IMG/VR virus record: IMGVR_UViG_3300009124_000005
Location: 27,699-91,698 of that record
Source: a virus
Length of the DNA stretch: 64,000 bases
Direction: 5' to 3' (one strand)
This document shows, piece by piece, positions 8,341 through 18,030 of the stretch; the first letter of the stretch is position 1; the number at the start of each line of letters is the position of its first letter. A program made the translations under genes and the position numbers. The notes under the pieces were generated by a model. It saw nothing but the letters and a program-made list of their open reading frames with translations. It was not told the origin of the DNA and ran no database searches.

Positions 8341-10896
8341 ATGGCAGCAGGAACAGTCGGCTTTAACGACACTTCTCAACCAGGAAAGGACCATATTGGG
8401 GCAATGATCTCCAAGGTTATTGCTGCGCGTAAATTTGCCAGAGAAGAGCGAGAGGCAGCAGAAGAAAAGGCAAAGAAAGCAGGATATGATAGTTTAGATG
8501 AACTTGGTGTAGAAAAAGGATTCTTTTTCAAGGCAGCACTGAAGAGTAAGTTCGGTGGATCATACATCAGTGGTAAGAAGCAAGACATTCAACAGACAGT
8601 TGATCGTGTCAAACTGCTGAAGAATCCCAAGGCACAGTTCTGGAACTTTGTAGACAATAGAGGCGCTGACGGTAAAGAGATAAAGAAACTGTCTGAAGTT
8701 GAAAGATTTCGAGAACAGTTTGATAACTATGCATTTGTAAGTGCCAAGAGAGCTCCTGAAAAGGTAGAATCATCCGAAGAGATGATACCTGATACGGCAG
8801 AAGAAACTGCATCATCAGCATCAGGAACTGGTAAGAGTAGAGTATCACGAGAAGATATTCTTACTGCAGTAAGTGCCATTGCATCATCACTTGAACAGAC
8901 TGCACAGTCTATCAATAATACACTTGGCGAGACAAAGAATATTGCCAGTGACGTACAGGCAATCAAGACTGATGTTATTGCTCAATTGAGTGAAAGAACT
9001 GATACTATTGAAGCAAAGTTAGATGCTATTGCTGCTGCTATTAATGCACAGACAGCATTACAAAAGAAAACCACTGATGATAAACAAGGTGCTCAAAAAA
9101 TGAGTGGTGGAGCAGCAGTTAAAAATGCTGCTGATAGTAATGTCGTTGATAATGTGATGACTCCTGAAGATGAAGGTGAAGAATCAGATTTAGATACAGA
9201 TAATATAGCAGATACACCTAGACAAGAACCTGATGCTGACGACCCCAACAAACCGCCAGAAGCAGAGACTGGTGGTATTGTTTCTGGTCCTGATAGTGGT
9301 TATCTTGCCAAGTTGCATGGCGATGAGATGGTTGTTCCATTAGACAACAACTATACTCAAGGTGAACCAAGTGCGATGGATGGTAAGGTAAGACCTGTAC
9401 CAGAAACTCCTGCTATGACGCCCAAAACTTCTGCAGTGTCATCTAAACCACAATCATTTGAGAAGGGAACATCTAACCTTGGTGGTAAGGTAGGATTTAC
9501 TGATTTAAATCTTGGTATGGCATCGAAATCTAGTAGTGGTTCTGATGCTATGACACAACCATTAATGGATGCAATGTCACTGCCTATGATGGTTGCTGGT
9601 GGTACAATACTATCATCCGTCACTAACTTGATGAATCAACTGGGACCAGAGGGTGATTCTTTTGCGGGTGAAATTGCCAAGGTAGCAAGACCTATCGCTG
9701 ATGTATTTGGGTTGCCTAATAGTCTTGCTAATAAAGTAACTGGACAAAAGAGTAGTAAGGGTGATTCTGATACTAAAAATAAAGATAAAACTGAAGCAAA
9801 GAAGAAAGGATTCTTTAGTAACTTATTTGAAAAGTTAAAGAAAGTTTCTGGTGGCGGTGGCGGCGGCGGAGGCGGCGGTGGTGGATCTACTACTGGTGGT
9901 GGCGGCAGTGGTGGTAGTGCTTCTCAAAAGGAAGTGGCCGATGTGATGGGAGCAGAGTTTGAAAAACAAGGATTATCTGAAGAAGGTGCAAAACTTGCCT
10001 TGGCAGAAATAGGACGAGAGAATAGTTTAAGTAGATCTCTTATTCTTGGTACTCATGATGATGGCGGCAAGACTGCATATGGTGCTGTTAGTTGGCAAGG
10101 CGGTCGGGAAAAAGTATTGTTGGATGAGTTAAAAGCAAGGGGGATTGATCCAACAGTAGCAGGACTTCAAGGTAGTGGAGACGAAGGTCTTCGCGCAAAT
10201 GCAGCGGCGATGATTAAAGAAATTGCTGCCAGAGGGCATACAGAACTGTTAGATTTACTTAAGAAACCAAATCTTACCGATGCAGAAAAAGATAAGGTAA
10301 GAAAACTATTTAAAGATCAATACTTTGTTTATAATAAAGGTATTTCGATACAAAGAAGTAGAGACTGGTATGAAACTGTTAGTAAGATGGGTCAAACTCC
10401 CCCATCAAGTACAGAAGACGATATCGTAGATTCTACAGATTCTCCGGAATCTATGATACCTACAGATTCACAATTAATTACCCAGAACTTCGGAGCAAAG
10501 ACAGGAGATAGAATACACTTTATGCATAATGGCAAAATGCATAATGCATATAAAACTACTAAAGGTTTTGCGTTGTTTTACCATAAGATGCCTATTGATA
10601 CAAGCAATGGTAAAAATGCTGCTGTAGTTAAATCTTTTATTAAAGAAGGTAAAAGACGATCAGCAATTAGTTCTCCAACTTCATCAGAAACACCTGGTCA
10701 GACACAAGCAGCACTACAGAAACCAGATAAAAATACTGGTGGGTCGGGTGCAACTCAAGTTGCTATGTTAAATACTTCTGCGGGGCAGCAACAATCTGCA
10801 GGCACGAATAAACCTCCAACACCACAACAAACTGTTGTTAAAGAGGGTGACACTAATAATTTAACATCCATGTTTGCATCACCACTAGTAGGATAA
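8341..10896 (+). CDS. Tail protein with lysozyme-like domain, paralogue of preceding gene
   Basis: An 851-aa tail-associated protein. Layout: charged helical N-terminus (1-130), coiled coil (about 175-240) ending in QTALQKK, acidic linker, GGIVSGPDSGYLAKLHGDE (about 315-330, like the previous protein's LHGTEAIIP site), a helical region, a long Gly run (about 504-530), then a domain at about 535-690 with the pattern of phage tail lysozymes (LALAEIGREN with candidate catalytic Glu, then AYGAVSWQGGRE). The C-terminus is Ser/Thr/Gln-rich. The gp5-type protein downstream has no lysozyme, so this gene may supply tail peptidoglycan cleavage. Confidence 0.68.
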   Translation: MAAGTVGFNDTSQPGKDHIGAMISKVIAARKFAREEREAAEEKAKKAGYDSLDELGVEKGFFFKAALKSKFGGSYISGKKQDIQQTVDRVKLLKNPKAQFWNFVDNRGADGKEIKKLSEVERFREQFDNYAFVSAKRAPEKVESSEEMIPDTAEETASSASGTGKSRVSREDILTAVSAIASSLEQTAQSINNTLGETKNIASDVQAIKTDVIAQLSERTDTIEAKLDAIAAAINAQTALQKKTTDDKQGAQKMSGGAAVKNAADSNVVDNVMTPEDEGEESDLDTDNIADTPRQEPDADDPNKPPEAETGGIVSGPDSGYLAKLHGDEMVVPLDNNYTQGEPSAMDGKVRPVPETPAMTPKTSAVSSKPQSFEKGTSNLGGKVGFTDLNLGMASKSSSGSDAMTQPLMDAMSLPMMVAGGTILSSVTNLMNQLGPEGDSFAGEIAKVARPIADVFGLPNSLANKVTGQKSSKGDSDTKNKDKTEAKKKGFFSNLFEKLKKVSGGGGGGGGGGGGSTTGGGGSGGSASQKEVADVMGAEFEKQGLSEEGAKLALAEIGRENSLSRSLILGTHDDGGKTAYGAVSWQGGREKVLLDELKARGIDPTVAGLQGSGDEGLRANAAAMIKEIAARGHTELLDLLKKPNLTDAEKDKVRKLFKDQYFVYNKGISIQRSRDWYETVSKMGQTPPSSTEDDIVDSTDSPESMIPTDSQLITQNFGAKTGDRIHFMHNGKMHNAYKTTKGFALFYHKMPIDTSNGKNAAVVKSFIKEGKRRSAISSPTSSETPGQTQAALQKPDKNTGGSGATQVAMLNTSAGQQQSAGTNKPPTPQQTVVKEGDTNNLTSMFASPLVG

Positions 10897-10897
10897 T

Positions 10898-12310
10898 ATG
10901 GCACAAGAAGATTTACAATACGCTTCTAGTTTTAAACCAAAGAAAGTAACTATTACTTCTGTCAGTGGTGATGAGAAAGTCATCACTGATTTGGTGCAGA
11001 ACTTTTATTACTTTGAGAATATCGCAATGCCTACTCTTGAGGCTATTGCTGTTATTTCTGACTCTGGTGGAAACCTGATTGCAAGTCTTCCTATTCAGGG
11101 GTATGAAGATATCGAGATTGTTCTTGAAGGACAAGATGAAGAAGAGATTGTATATAACTTTAAGGTGTTTAGAGTCTTTGATAGATTCAGTGCTGATAGA
11201 GTACAAGTATACAAACTTGGTATGATATCCAAAGAGGCATTGATTAATGAGACAATCAGATTACCTAAACTACTGACAGGTAAACCTGATGCTATTGTTA
11301 GTAGTTTGTTGAAAGAAAACTTATCTACAGAGAAAGAAATTAAGACAGATCCGACACTATTTAAAGTTAGATTTCATCCAGGAAAGAAGACTCCTTTTTC
11401 AATCATCAGCGGACTGTTACAAAAAACAGTAGCACAAGATGCAAATAATAGTAGTACTGCATCAGGCGGTGGTGCTGGTGGTGGAACGGATGGACAAGGT
11501 GGTGTTGCTGACATAGACTCTGGTTCTTACGGTAAGATGAGTGGCAGTGCCGGATACTTATTCTATGAGAACTATGATGGATATAATTTTAACTCTATTG
11601 ATAGATTAAACTCTCTTGAGAAAAATCCTCCAGTTATACAACTCTATCAAGAGAATAATGAACTTGGACAATCTAAATTAAATAAGATTTTATCTATTGA
11701 TTTTAAACAAGAGATTGATATGCTCACCAAGTTGAGAATGGGAACATTCTCTTCCGTAGTATGTTTCTATAACTACAGCACAGGTTCTTATGAAGAGTTT
11801 GCATTTTCATTAAAAGATTCGTTTAAAGATCAGAGTCATCTTGGTTCTCAATCTGGTTTGTTGAAAGGTCAATCTGATTTAGCATCTAAACCAACAAGAA
11901 TCATGTCAGCATTGATTGATCATGAAACTTGGTTTAATGAAAAAGAAATCGCATCTCCAGAGAAAAAAGATGGTGGTAGTAATGCTGCCGAGTTCCCTGA
12001 CTGGCAGAAGAGTTATATTTCCCAGTCTATTTCTCGGATGAATAGTATTAATAATCAAGAAGCAAAGATTACTATTCCATTGCATCCTGAACTCAAGGTA
12101 GGACAAACAGTTGAGATTTTTATTCCTAATATGATTGCCACACCTGACAGAAAAGAAGAACCATATGATCCAGAACATAGTGGTGTGTATCTGATTTCTA
12201 AACTGAATCACGCTTATGATTTCAAGAATATTAAAGGTAATACCCATCTTACGTTGATTCGTGATTCTTATGGTCGAAGAGATGAAGATTCAAAGGCAGA
12301 AACTGCCTAA
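10898..12310 (+). CDS. gp27: gp27-like baseplate hub protein
   Basis: A 470-aa protein with hub features: an N-terminal beta-rich domain with NFYYFENIAMPTLEA, VFRVFDRF and KLGMISKEALINE, which fits the gp27/VgrG-type hub barrel, and a C-terminal segment with ITIPLHPELKVGQTVEIF and GVYLISKLNHAY typical of hub proteins. A Gly-rich insert lies near residue 190. T4 gp27 is 391 aa. It sits directly upstream of the gp5-type OB protein, its expected partner. Confidence 0.78.
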   Translation: MAQEDLQYASSFKPKKVTITSVSGDEKVITDLVQNFYYFENIAMPTLEAIAVISDSGGNLIASLPIQGYEDIEIVLEGQDEEEIVYNFKVFRVFDRFSADRVQVYKLGMISKEALINETIRLPKLLTGKPDAIVSSLLKENLSTEKEIKTDPTLFKVRFHPGKKTPFSIISGLLQKTVAQDANNSSTASGGGAGGGTDGQGGVADIDSGSYGKMSGSAGYLFYENYDGYNFNSIDRLNSLEKNPPVIQLYQENNELGQSKLNKILSIDFKQEIDMLTKLRMGTFSSVVCFYNYSTGSYEEFAFSLKDSFKDQSHLGSQSGLLKGQSDLASKPTRIMSALIDHETWFNEKEIASPEKKDGGSNAAEFPDWQKSYISQSISRMNSINNQEAKITIPLHPELKVGQTVEIFIPNMIATPDRKEEPYDPEHSGVYLISKLNHAYDFKNIKGNTHLTLIRDSYGRRDEDSKAETA

Positions 12311-12316
12311 TAAATA
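12309..12316 (+). promoter_or_regulatory. Late promoter box
   Basis: AATAAATA overlapping the gp27 stop codon, 28 bp before the next ATG, with the same box-to-start distance as at 8313. Confidence 0.6.
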
Positions 12317-12336
12317 ATACGTAACTGCTGTTTGAT

Positions 12337-15300
12337 ATGGATCCCGTATTATCATCATTAATGCAGACTCACCAGGTTGGTGAAGATGGATTTCATTGGT
12401 GGATTGGTCAGGTTGAAACATCTAATACTGATGACCCAAAAGAGTCTGGAAGGTATCGTGTTAGAATTATAGGACATAACCTAAAGGACGCTACTCCTAC
12501 CAAGGATTTGCCTTGGGCACAGGTAATGTTGCCGGTTACGACACCATTTAGTGACGGTGGCGTTACGGGTGCGTCCGTAGAACTACGTGCAGGTAACTGG
12601 GTAACCGGATTCTTCCTTGATAATGATAAGCAAAAGCCAATCATTATGGGATCGATTGGTCACACTGCTGGTGCGACTGAAGTAAAACTTGATGAACCAC
12701 AAGACTCCGGTGAAGGTAAAGGATTAGTTACCTATACAGATCCAAAAACTAAATCACAGACACATCGTTCACAAGATAGACAAGGTGGTGTAGACGAAGA
12801 AACTGGGGGGAATTGTGATGGTGGTGAACCTGATGCTTGTCGTGCTAATCTAGAGGATGGTGCTCCCGCTATCATCGCTGCATTACGTGGTAAGCACAGT
12901 GAAGCAAACCCTATTGGAATGAAGACTTGTGTTACCCTCGCTAACCCTACTTGCGGTACGGAGAGTAACTTCGGCAAGCAACTGACTAACATCGTGGGTG
13001 ATATGTTGGCAGCAAACCAGGCATCTGGTGGTCAACTTGGAAGTTTTTATGTCAGTAAAGTAAATGGATTCTTGTATGATAAAGTAGCGATTGCTCGTTA
13101 TCATATTGGTAGAGTTACAAGACTTGTAAGAAGTCTTGTCGGTAGGATTCAGTCAGAAATCATTAGAAAAATTCGTGAAGGTATTGAATTTTTAGTTAAA
13201 GCAGCACTGGGTCTCAACGTACCAGAAGAGCAGAAAGAAAAAGTACCTGTAGATCCAAAATCAGATTTTGATACTGTTAAACCTAAAGGTAATATCTTAA
13301 AAAGAATCAAGAAAGTACTCGATAAAATCTTGCAAGCATTAGGTTGTGCTATTGAGGATTTGATTGATAAGTTAGTAAGTTGGTTGACGAACTTATTATT
13401 TGATTTCATTATGGAGATTTTCTCTCCAGCAGCATGTGCAATCAAAAACTTGATTGATGGTATTCTTAATCAAATCTTGTCGTTGATTGATGGGTTGATA
13501 TCAACAGTTCTAGGACCTATACAACAAATTTTATCTCTTATTGGTGGTTCTGTTGACCTAGTATCATCAGCAATCCAAAAAGTAATGTCTTTCCTTGGCA
13601 TCAACTGTAGTGGACCGAGTTCAAAGTGTGCTGAATCCACTAAAGAATGTAATGATTGTGGTACTGATGATGACGAGGAAGATTTCCTTGATAAGTTAAT
13701 AGGTCAAATTGAAGACGGTGATACTGGAGAGCGTTTGAATTGTCCAGAATCTTTAGATTATTTGGATCCGGAACCAACTAAAGTTATTTTTGTTGGTGGT
13801 GTTCCTACTTGGAATCCTCCGGAGATTCCTACCGGTGGTTCTAAACCACCTGGAAATCAATTCCCTGGCGAAGAGACTCCTGATAACTTCTTCCCGTCAA
13901 CAGCAGACGATCCTGCAAACGATCCTAATATCATTCCGCAGTTTCCTGATGATGATGATGATGATGACTTCTTCCCTGACGGACCTGGCACGGTGCCAGA
14001 TGGTACTTTTCCTGATGATGATGACGCTAATGATATAGTTGGTGAAGATGGTGAACCTGATCTGCCAAGAGATGCTGGTGGCACCCCATATTACACTGTA
14101 GTAGCTGACCCAACGTTTGTTACTGAAAGTGATATCATCACGTATACTGTTAGAACATCTAACGTACCTATTGGTACTATTCTTAAGTATAGATTGTCTG
14201 GCGATACTATTGTTCCTGAATATATTGTTGGTGAGTCTTTAACTGGAGATTTTGTTATCAACGAAATTGAAACTGTCACTGAAGATGTTGTTGATGATGA
14301 TGGTAATCTTGTACCAGTAGAAATCCCTCTTGGTATTGGTGTAATAACAGTACAACTTGCTGCGGATGATGTGTTGACATCTACCTATCAAGAAATGTTC
14401 TTCACTGTCATTGATGCCTCTGATGTAGATACTGATGCTGTTGCACAAGTTACTATTACTTATGATGCATATGGTTTAATCAATCCATTCTACAATCCAA
14501 ATACAGTACCTAGAGAGACTGTTTCTGTAGTATCAGACAAAGAACTATATTATGAAGGTGAAGATATTGTTTACACTATCACGTCAGAAAATATTCCTGA
14601 TGGCACGGTGTTAGAATATATTCTGTATGGAGACATCTCTCCAGATGATATTGTTCAAGATTCTACATCCGGTTCATTTGTTATCAGAGATAATGCTTCT
14701 AAAGTTACAGTTGGTATTATTGAAGATCTTCAAGAAGAATTTGACGAGAAAGTGTACTTCAAAGTAGTAGGTTACGATGCGTTCACTGATGCAACTATTG
14801 TAGGAACTGCTGTTGTTGATGATGGTACATCAACAGAAGAAGTCCGAGTTGAGTTAACGAAACCAACAGTATATCCTCCTATTACTGATGTTAGTGGCGG
14901 TATTATTAGTATTCCCGTCAAGGATTCTGGCGATTCTTATTTAGAAGCACCAAAAGTTATTATTAGTTCTGGAAATGGTTTTGGTGCAACTGCTATTGCA
15001 CTATTAGATACTAGAGGATATGTATCAGAGATTAGAGTTACTAGAAAAGGACTTGGGTACAAAGTAAACACTCCTGAATCTAATGGACTTCAATGCATTA
15101 TTGATTCATTCACTTTGATTGCTCCTGGCATTAGATATAGTAAAACTCCAACCGTATACATAAATGGTGAGGAAGGAATTGCTCAAGCAATTATTGATCC
15201 GAGAGGATATGTGATTAGTATACAGATCCTCGACAGAACTGTAAAATACACAGAAGCGCCCAAAGTAAAAATTATTGGTGGTGGCGGAAGTGGAGCAGTT

Positions 15301-15393
15301 GCTCTACCGAATATGGTGTGTCTTGATCCTGATGACCTCACTACAGTAGGATCTGTTAAGATTGGAACCGGTAAATATATTGATTGCCCATAA
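12337..15393 (+). CDS. gp5: gp5-type hub protein with OB domain, no lysozyme domain
   Basis: A 1018-aa hub/spike-base protein. Residues about 18-115 form a gp5/VgrG OB domain (FHWWIGQVE, GRYRVRIIGHN, LPWAQVMLPV, G-WVTGFFLDN, KPIIMGSIGH). A helical hydrophobic middle (about 250-430) follows, then a Cys/Asp/Pro-rich linker with Asp runs, two Calx-beta-like repeats (about 588-700 and 725-830) and C-terminal repeats of the type GYV-EIRV...G-GY...P-V-I (to 1018). The T4 gp5 lysozyme domain is not present. The needle follows as a separate gene. Confidence 0.75.
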   Translation: MDPVLSSLMQTHQVGEDGFHWWIGQVETSNTDDPKESGRYRVRIIGHNLKDATPTKDLPWAQVMLPVTTPFSDGGVTGASVELRAGNWVTGFFLDNDKQKPIIMGSIGHTAGATEVKLDEPQDSGEGKGLVTYTDPKTKSQTHRSQDRQGGVDEETGGNCDGGEPDACRANLEDGAPAIIAALRGKHSEANPIGMKTCVTLANPTCGTESNFGKQLTNIVGDMLAANQASGGQLGSFYVSKVNGFLYDKVAIARYHIGRVTRLVRSLVGRIQSEIIRKIREGIEFLVKAALGLNVPEEQKEKVPVDPKSDFDTVKPKGNILKRIKKVLDKILQALGCAIEDLIDKLVSWLTNLLFDFIMEIFSPAACAIKNLIDGILNQILSLIDGLISTVLGPIQQILSLIGGSVDLVSSAIQKVMSFLGINCSGPSSKCAESTKECNDCGTDDDEEDFLDKLIGQIEDGDTGERLNCPESLDYLDPEPTKVIFVGGVPTWNPPEIPTGGSKPPGNQFPGEETPDNFFPSTADDPANDPNIIPQFPDDDDDDDFFPDGPGTVPDGTFPDDDDANDIVGEDGEPDLPRDAGGTPYYTVVADPTFVTESDIITYTVRTSNVPIGTILKYRLSGDTIVPEYIVGESLTGDFVINEIETVTEDVVDDDGNLVPVEIPLGIGVITVQLAADDVLTSTYQEMFFTVIDASDVDTDAVAQVTITYDAYGLINPFYNPNTVPRETVSVVSDKELYYEGEDIVYTITSENIPDGTVLEYILYGDISPDDIVQDSTSGSFVIRDNASKVTVGIIEDLQEEFDEKVYFKVVGYDAFTDATIVGTAVVDDGTSTEEVRVELTKPTVYPPITDVSGGIISIPVKDSGDSYLEAPKVIISSGNGFGATAIALLDTRGYVSEIRVTRKGLGYKVNTPESNGLQCIIDSFTLIAPGIRYSKTPTVYINGEEGIAQAIIDPRGYVISIQILDRTVKYTEAPKVKIIGGGGSGAVALPNMVCLDPDDLTTVGSVKIGTGKYIDCP

Positions 15394-16511
15394 TGAGTAA
15401 CGTACACAATAAAACAGATACTGTTAAACCATCCGCTGGTGCTGCTGGTGTTGCTGCCGAGGGTGGTGCTGCAGAACCTCAAGCAAGGAAGGATACTGCA
15501 GATACAGAACAGTTTTGTGCAGTAAAACCAACAGTGCATTGGGTTTCCAATGGTTGGACTTGTATGGATTGGGAAGGTGATGACAACACTCCTGGTGGAT
15601 ACACTGTTACCAATGGTCAGAGTGCTTTGTTCTTTGATGAAACCGGTAATATGGTATTCACCACAGGACTTCCCTCTCAAGCAGGTTGTGGTGGTAAACT
15701 GATATTCAGTAGTGCAGGACAAATGCACAACGTATCAGGACCAATCTCTATTCAGTCTAAAGGTCCAAAAGATGCTACAAGGTCTGCTGATAGCAGTAGT
15801 AGAGGTGAATCTACTAAAGAATCTCATGCGTATTCTGTTTATGCAGAGGGAAAGGTTGCTATTGAAGCACAGGGAGAATCTTGTGACTTAAAAGGTGATA
15901 ACATCACTATTAATGCTCTTAAAACATTAACACTTAAAGCAGGAGAAGCAGTTAACATCGAAGTTGGTGATGGTAACGGTAAGATGAGCATCTTCACGGG
16001 TGACTACAATCTTAATACATCATTCAACAACAAAACTATTGGTAGTGCTGACTACACTGATGGTGCTGGCGAAAAAACACTGAATACTACGCAACCAGGA
16101 TCAGTTGAAGCTACCAATAGTATTGGAACTATCAACCGTACTATTAAGGGTAACTATTATCTTGGTGTGGCGGGTCACTACAACCTTCAGGCACTTTCTA
16201 ATATCAACTTAAAGTCAACTACAGGTGGATATGGTTTATCGACCACTGGCAATCACTATCTTTTTGCAGGAGGAACAAAGACGGAAGAGATTGCTGGTAT
16301 TGTTCCTGCTATTGGAGACAAACCACCTGTTGTAGGTGCATGTTGGGACTTAAAACTAGGACCAGGCAAGCAATCATTCTCGGCAAAGATGGCAAGCGGT
16401 GTTCAAATTCTTTCTACTCTTGGTGTGAACAAGATTACTATGGCGGGGGTAACATCCGCAACGTTTGCTGGTACACTTACTGTAAAAGCGATTACGATTT
16501 TCTTGAATTGA
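15393..16511 (+). CDS. Spike/needle-like baseplate protein
   Basis: A 372-aa protein from ATG 15393, overlapping the gp5-type stop by one base (TAATG). After an Ala/Gly-rich N-terminus, residues 45-150 carry a Trp/Gly domain (HWVSNGWTCMDWEGDDNTPGG), followed by short repeated beta segments (VAIEAQGE, NITINALKTLTLKAGEAVNIEVG and similar) resembling the beta-helical needle at the gp5 C-terminus. It is probably the detached central spike of the puncturing device, acting with the OB protein upstream and the PAAR tip at 61325. Confidence 0.65.
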   Translation: MSNVHNKTDTVKPSAGAAGVAAEGGAAEPQARKDTADTEQFCAVKPTVHWVSNGWTCMDWEGDDNTPGGYTVTNGQSALFFDETGNMVFTTGLPSQAGCGGKLIFSSAGQMHNVSGPISIQSKGPKDATRSADSSSRGESTKESHAYSVYAEGKVAIEAQGESCDLKGDNITINALKTLTLKAGEAVNIEVGDGNGKMSIFTGDYNLNTSFNNKTIGSADYTDGAGEKTLNTTQPGSVEATNSIGTINRTIKGNYYLGVAGHYNLQALSNINLKSTTGGYGLSTTGNHYLFAGGTKTEEIAGIVPAIGDKPPVVGACWDLKLGPGKQSFSAKMASGVQILSTLGVNKITMAGVTSATFAGTLTVKAITIFLN

Positions 16512-16514
16512 ATA

Positions 16515-16571
16515 CATAAATACCGAAAAAAAATCGCCTGTAAAAAATAGCAGAAAAAGTCGCTCTAAATA
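16515..16571 (+). promoter_or_regulatory. Tandem late boxes with upstream A-tract element (copy 2)
   Basis: CATAAATA (16515-16522) is followed by GAAAAAAAATCGCC (16525-16538), AAAAAGTCG, and CTAAATA (16565-16571). The A-tract element and the second box have the same 40-bp offset as copy 1 at 4527. The next ATG is 24 bp after the box. Confidence 0.75.
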
Positions 16572-16594
16572 ACAGTGGTGGAACGGATTCTTTA

Positions 16595-16909
16595 ATGTTA
16601 TCTACGCAATATAGACTACGACTTCAATTTATTTGCAAATGTATTGTTGCTGGTGAAGATGTCAAGTTATCTGATATGATCTGGGCAGAAAAACTTGCCA
16701 AATCGCACACACTTGCTAGGGATTGGTTACAAAAAGCACGACGCCAACATTCTCAAAACATCGAAGAGGGCAGTACAGACGATTTTCTGAATAGGATGGG
16801 TTTAGGAGATCCCGATCCATCCAATCATAAAAAGGGGTTTACATCTGCTGATGATATGTTAGAATGGTTTCGCCAAGACAAACCTGATGACTGGCGACAG
16901 AGAGATTAA
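16595..16909 (+). CDS. Conserved cyanophage protein, unknown function
   Basis: A 104-aa mostly helical protein. It starts MLSTQYRLRLQFIC, has MIWAEKLAKSHT and ends GFTSADDMLEWFRQDKPDDWRQRD. I recognise this pattern as widespread in T4-like cyanophages but know of no function. It is first in a chain of overlapping small genes under the late promoter at 16565. Confidence 0.75.
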   Translation: MLSTQYRLRLQFICKCIVAGEDVKLSDMIWAEKLAKSHTLARDWLQKARRQHSQNIEEGSTDDFLNRMGLGDPDPSNHKKGFTSADDMLEWFRQDKPDDWRQRD

Positions 16910-17085
16910 TGCCTAGCGAATTTGATTACGTCGAAGCACCTACTGAAGGTGAAGTTGATAAATGGGGATTTACGATCAAACCCTCTATCAGCGATAATGA
17001 GTTAATACGCAGATGTTTAAGGAATGCTCCTTGTGGTTGCGACAAGAAGCAAGTTGAACGCTTGATTAAAGAATATCATGACTAA
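16909..17085 (+). CDS. Small protein, unknown function
   Basis: 58 aa, starting in the stop codon of the previous gene (TAATG). It has a CGC cysteine pair near residue 43 followed by KKQVERLIKEYHD. No family is recognised; support is the tight coupling on both sides. Confidence 0.6.
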   Translation: MPSEFDYVEAPTEGEVDKWGFTIKPSISDNELIRRCLRNAPCGCDKKQVERLIKEYHD

Positions 17086-17182
17086 AAAACAATATAAACA
17101 ATTACTGCTGGATCACTTCACAGAGCAGTTGGATAAATTGACAGCAAAAGAACTCAAGGAACTTGCTGCGAGACACACATGA
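17078..17182 (+). CDS. Very small protein, unknown function
   Basis: 34 aa, Lys/Leu-rich amphipathic helix (MTKKQYKQLLLDHF...). It overlaps the preceding gene by 8 bases and the following one by 4 (ATGA), which is the main evidence that it is translated. Confidence 0.5.
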   Translation: MTKKQYKQLLLDHFTEQLDKLTAKELKELAARHT

Positions 17183-17310
17183 CGGATTATGTCTGTATCG
17201 CGACATGGGATCCTATTTTTGATATGATGCGCTATCATTGGGTACACAAGTCCGAAAAGGATCCTGTGCAATTCGTAAAAAGCCTCAACCCAGAGCAAGA
17301 AGTGCTATGA
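17179..17310 (+). CDS. Very small protein, unknown function
   Basis: 43 aa with an aromatic N-terminal half (WDPIFDMMRYHWVH). ATGA overlaps at both ends place it in the same translational chain. Confidence 0.5.
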   Translation: MTDYVCIATWDPIFDMMRYHWVHKSEKDPVQFVKSLNPEQEVL

Positions 17311-17600
17311 GACAACTGTTCCTAGTTCCCACTGGTGATGATAGATGTATCACTCATGATGGACACGTTCAAATGGGTAGCTTCAATCATTCTGTAGAGA
17401 AGCATCTTGAATTATGTCCTGATCAAGATTGGCAAGTAACATACTGGATGCCTGATCCATTAGGATTAAGATACAAGAGAGTGAACTATCAACATACTGT
17501 GAAAGCAAACGAAGGTTCTCCTAGAACTGATAATGCTTTGGATAGTCGTCCCAGAGACTTTCCTGACCAACCAACCGAAAGACTGGAAAGAGTATTGTGA
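17307..17600 (+). CDS. Small protein, unknown function
   Basis: 97 aa from ATG 17307, chosen because it overlaps the previous stop by four bases; the frame is open further upstream but those starts would overlap other genes. It has His/Asp-rich HDGHVQMGSFNHSVEKHLELCPDQDW and a charged, disordered-looking C-terminal third. No family is recognised. Confidence 0.6.
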   Translation: MRQLFLVPTGDDRCITHDGHVQMGSFNHSVEKHLELCPDQDWQVTYWMPDPLGLRYKRVNYQHTVKANEGSPRTDNALDSRPRDFPDQPTERLERVL

Positions 17601-17830
17601 AAAAAGTTAAGATTACTCCCGAAACTTATCAAAAGATGGAAGATGAGTTCCGAGAAGAAGGACTTGCTTTTACTATTACCATTCCTACACAGGAAACGAT
17701 TGATAAGTGGCAAAATGCTACTCCTATCCCTCAACCAGTAAGACATAACGTTGATATGGTTGCTGATATGTGGGCAGAGCATAATAGAATAGAAGAAGAA
17801 CGCAAACTACAATTAGAACTTGATTTATGA
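17597..17830 (+). CDS. Small protein, unknown function, GTG start
   Basis: 77 aa starting at GTG overlapping the previous stop (GTGA). Charged helices flank a Pro-rich centre (TPIPQPVRHN). No family is recognised. Confidence 0.6.
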   Translation: MKKVKITPETYQKMEDEFREEGLAFTITIPTQETIDKWQNATPIPQPVRHNVDMVADMWAEHNRIEEERKLQLELDL

Positions 17831-18030
17831 AAGACTTCAATACTCCAGGGTCCAATAAAAGTTGGATGGATGAAGGTTTTAAAAAATATATTGTAGAATG
17901 GCAACTGGAAAATGTTCGTAACGTGTTAAATGGGACATTAGAAAAGAAAATCCTTGTAAATAGCAAGGGAGAAGTATCCAAGCAAATTGTTATCAACTAC
18001 ACCGAAAATGAAGACATCAGTAATTTATAG
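17827..18030 (+). CDS. Small protein, unknown function
   Basis: 67 aa, ATGA overlap with the previous gene. It resembles many short cyanophage proteins with KSWMDEGFKKYIVEW-LENVR. It overlaps the glutaredoxin-like gene by 23 bases. Confidence 0.6.
   Translation: MKDFNTPGSNKSWMDEGFKKYIVEWQLENVRNVLNGTLEKKILVNSKGEVSKQIVINYTENEDISNL

Noticed and set aside
9848-9920. GGC/GGT run as a phase-variable microsatellite
   Set aside because: Codons are mixed (GGT, GGC, GGA) and the tract encodes a Gly linker, so slippage is unlikely.
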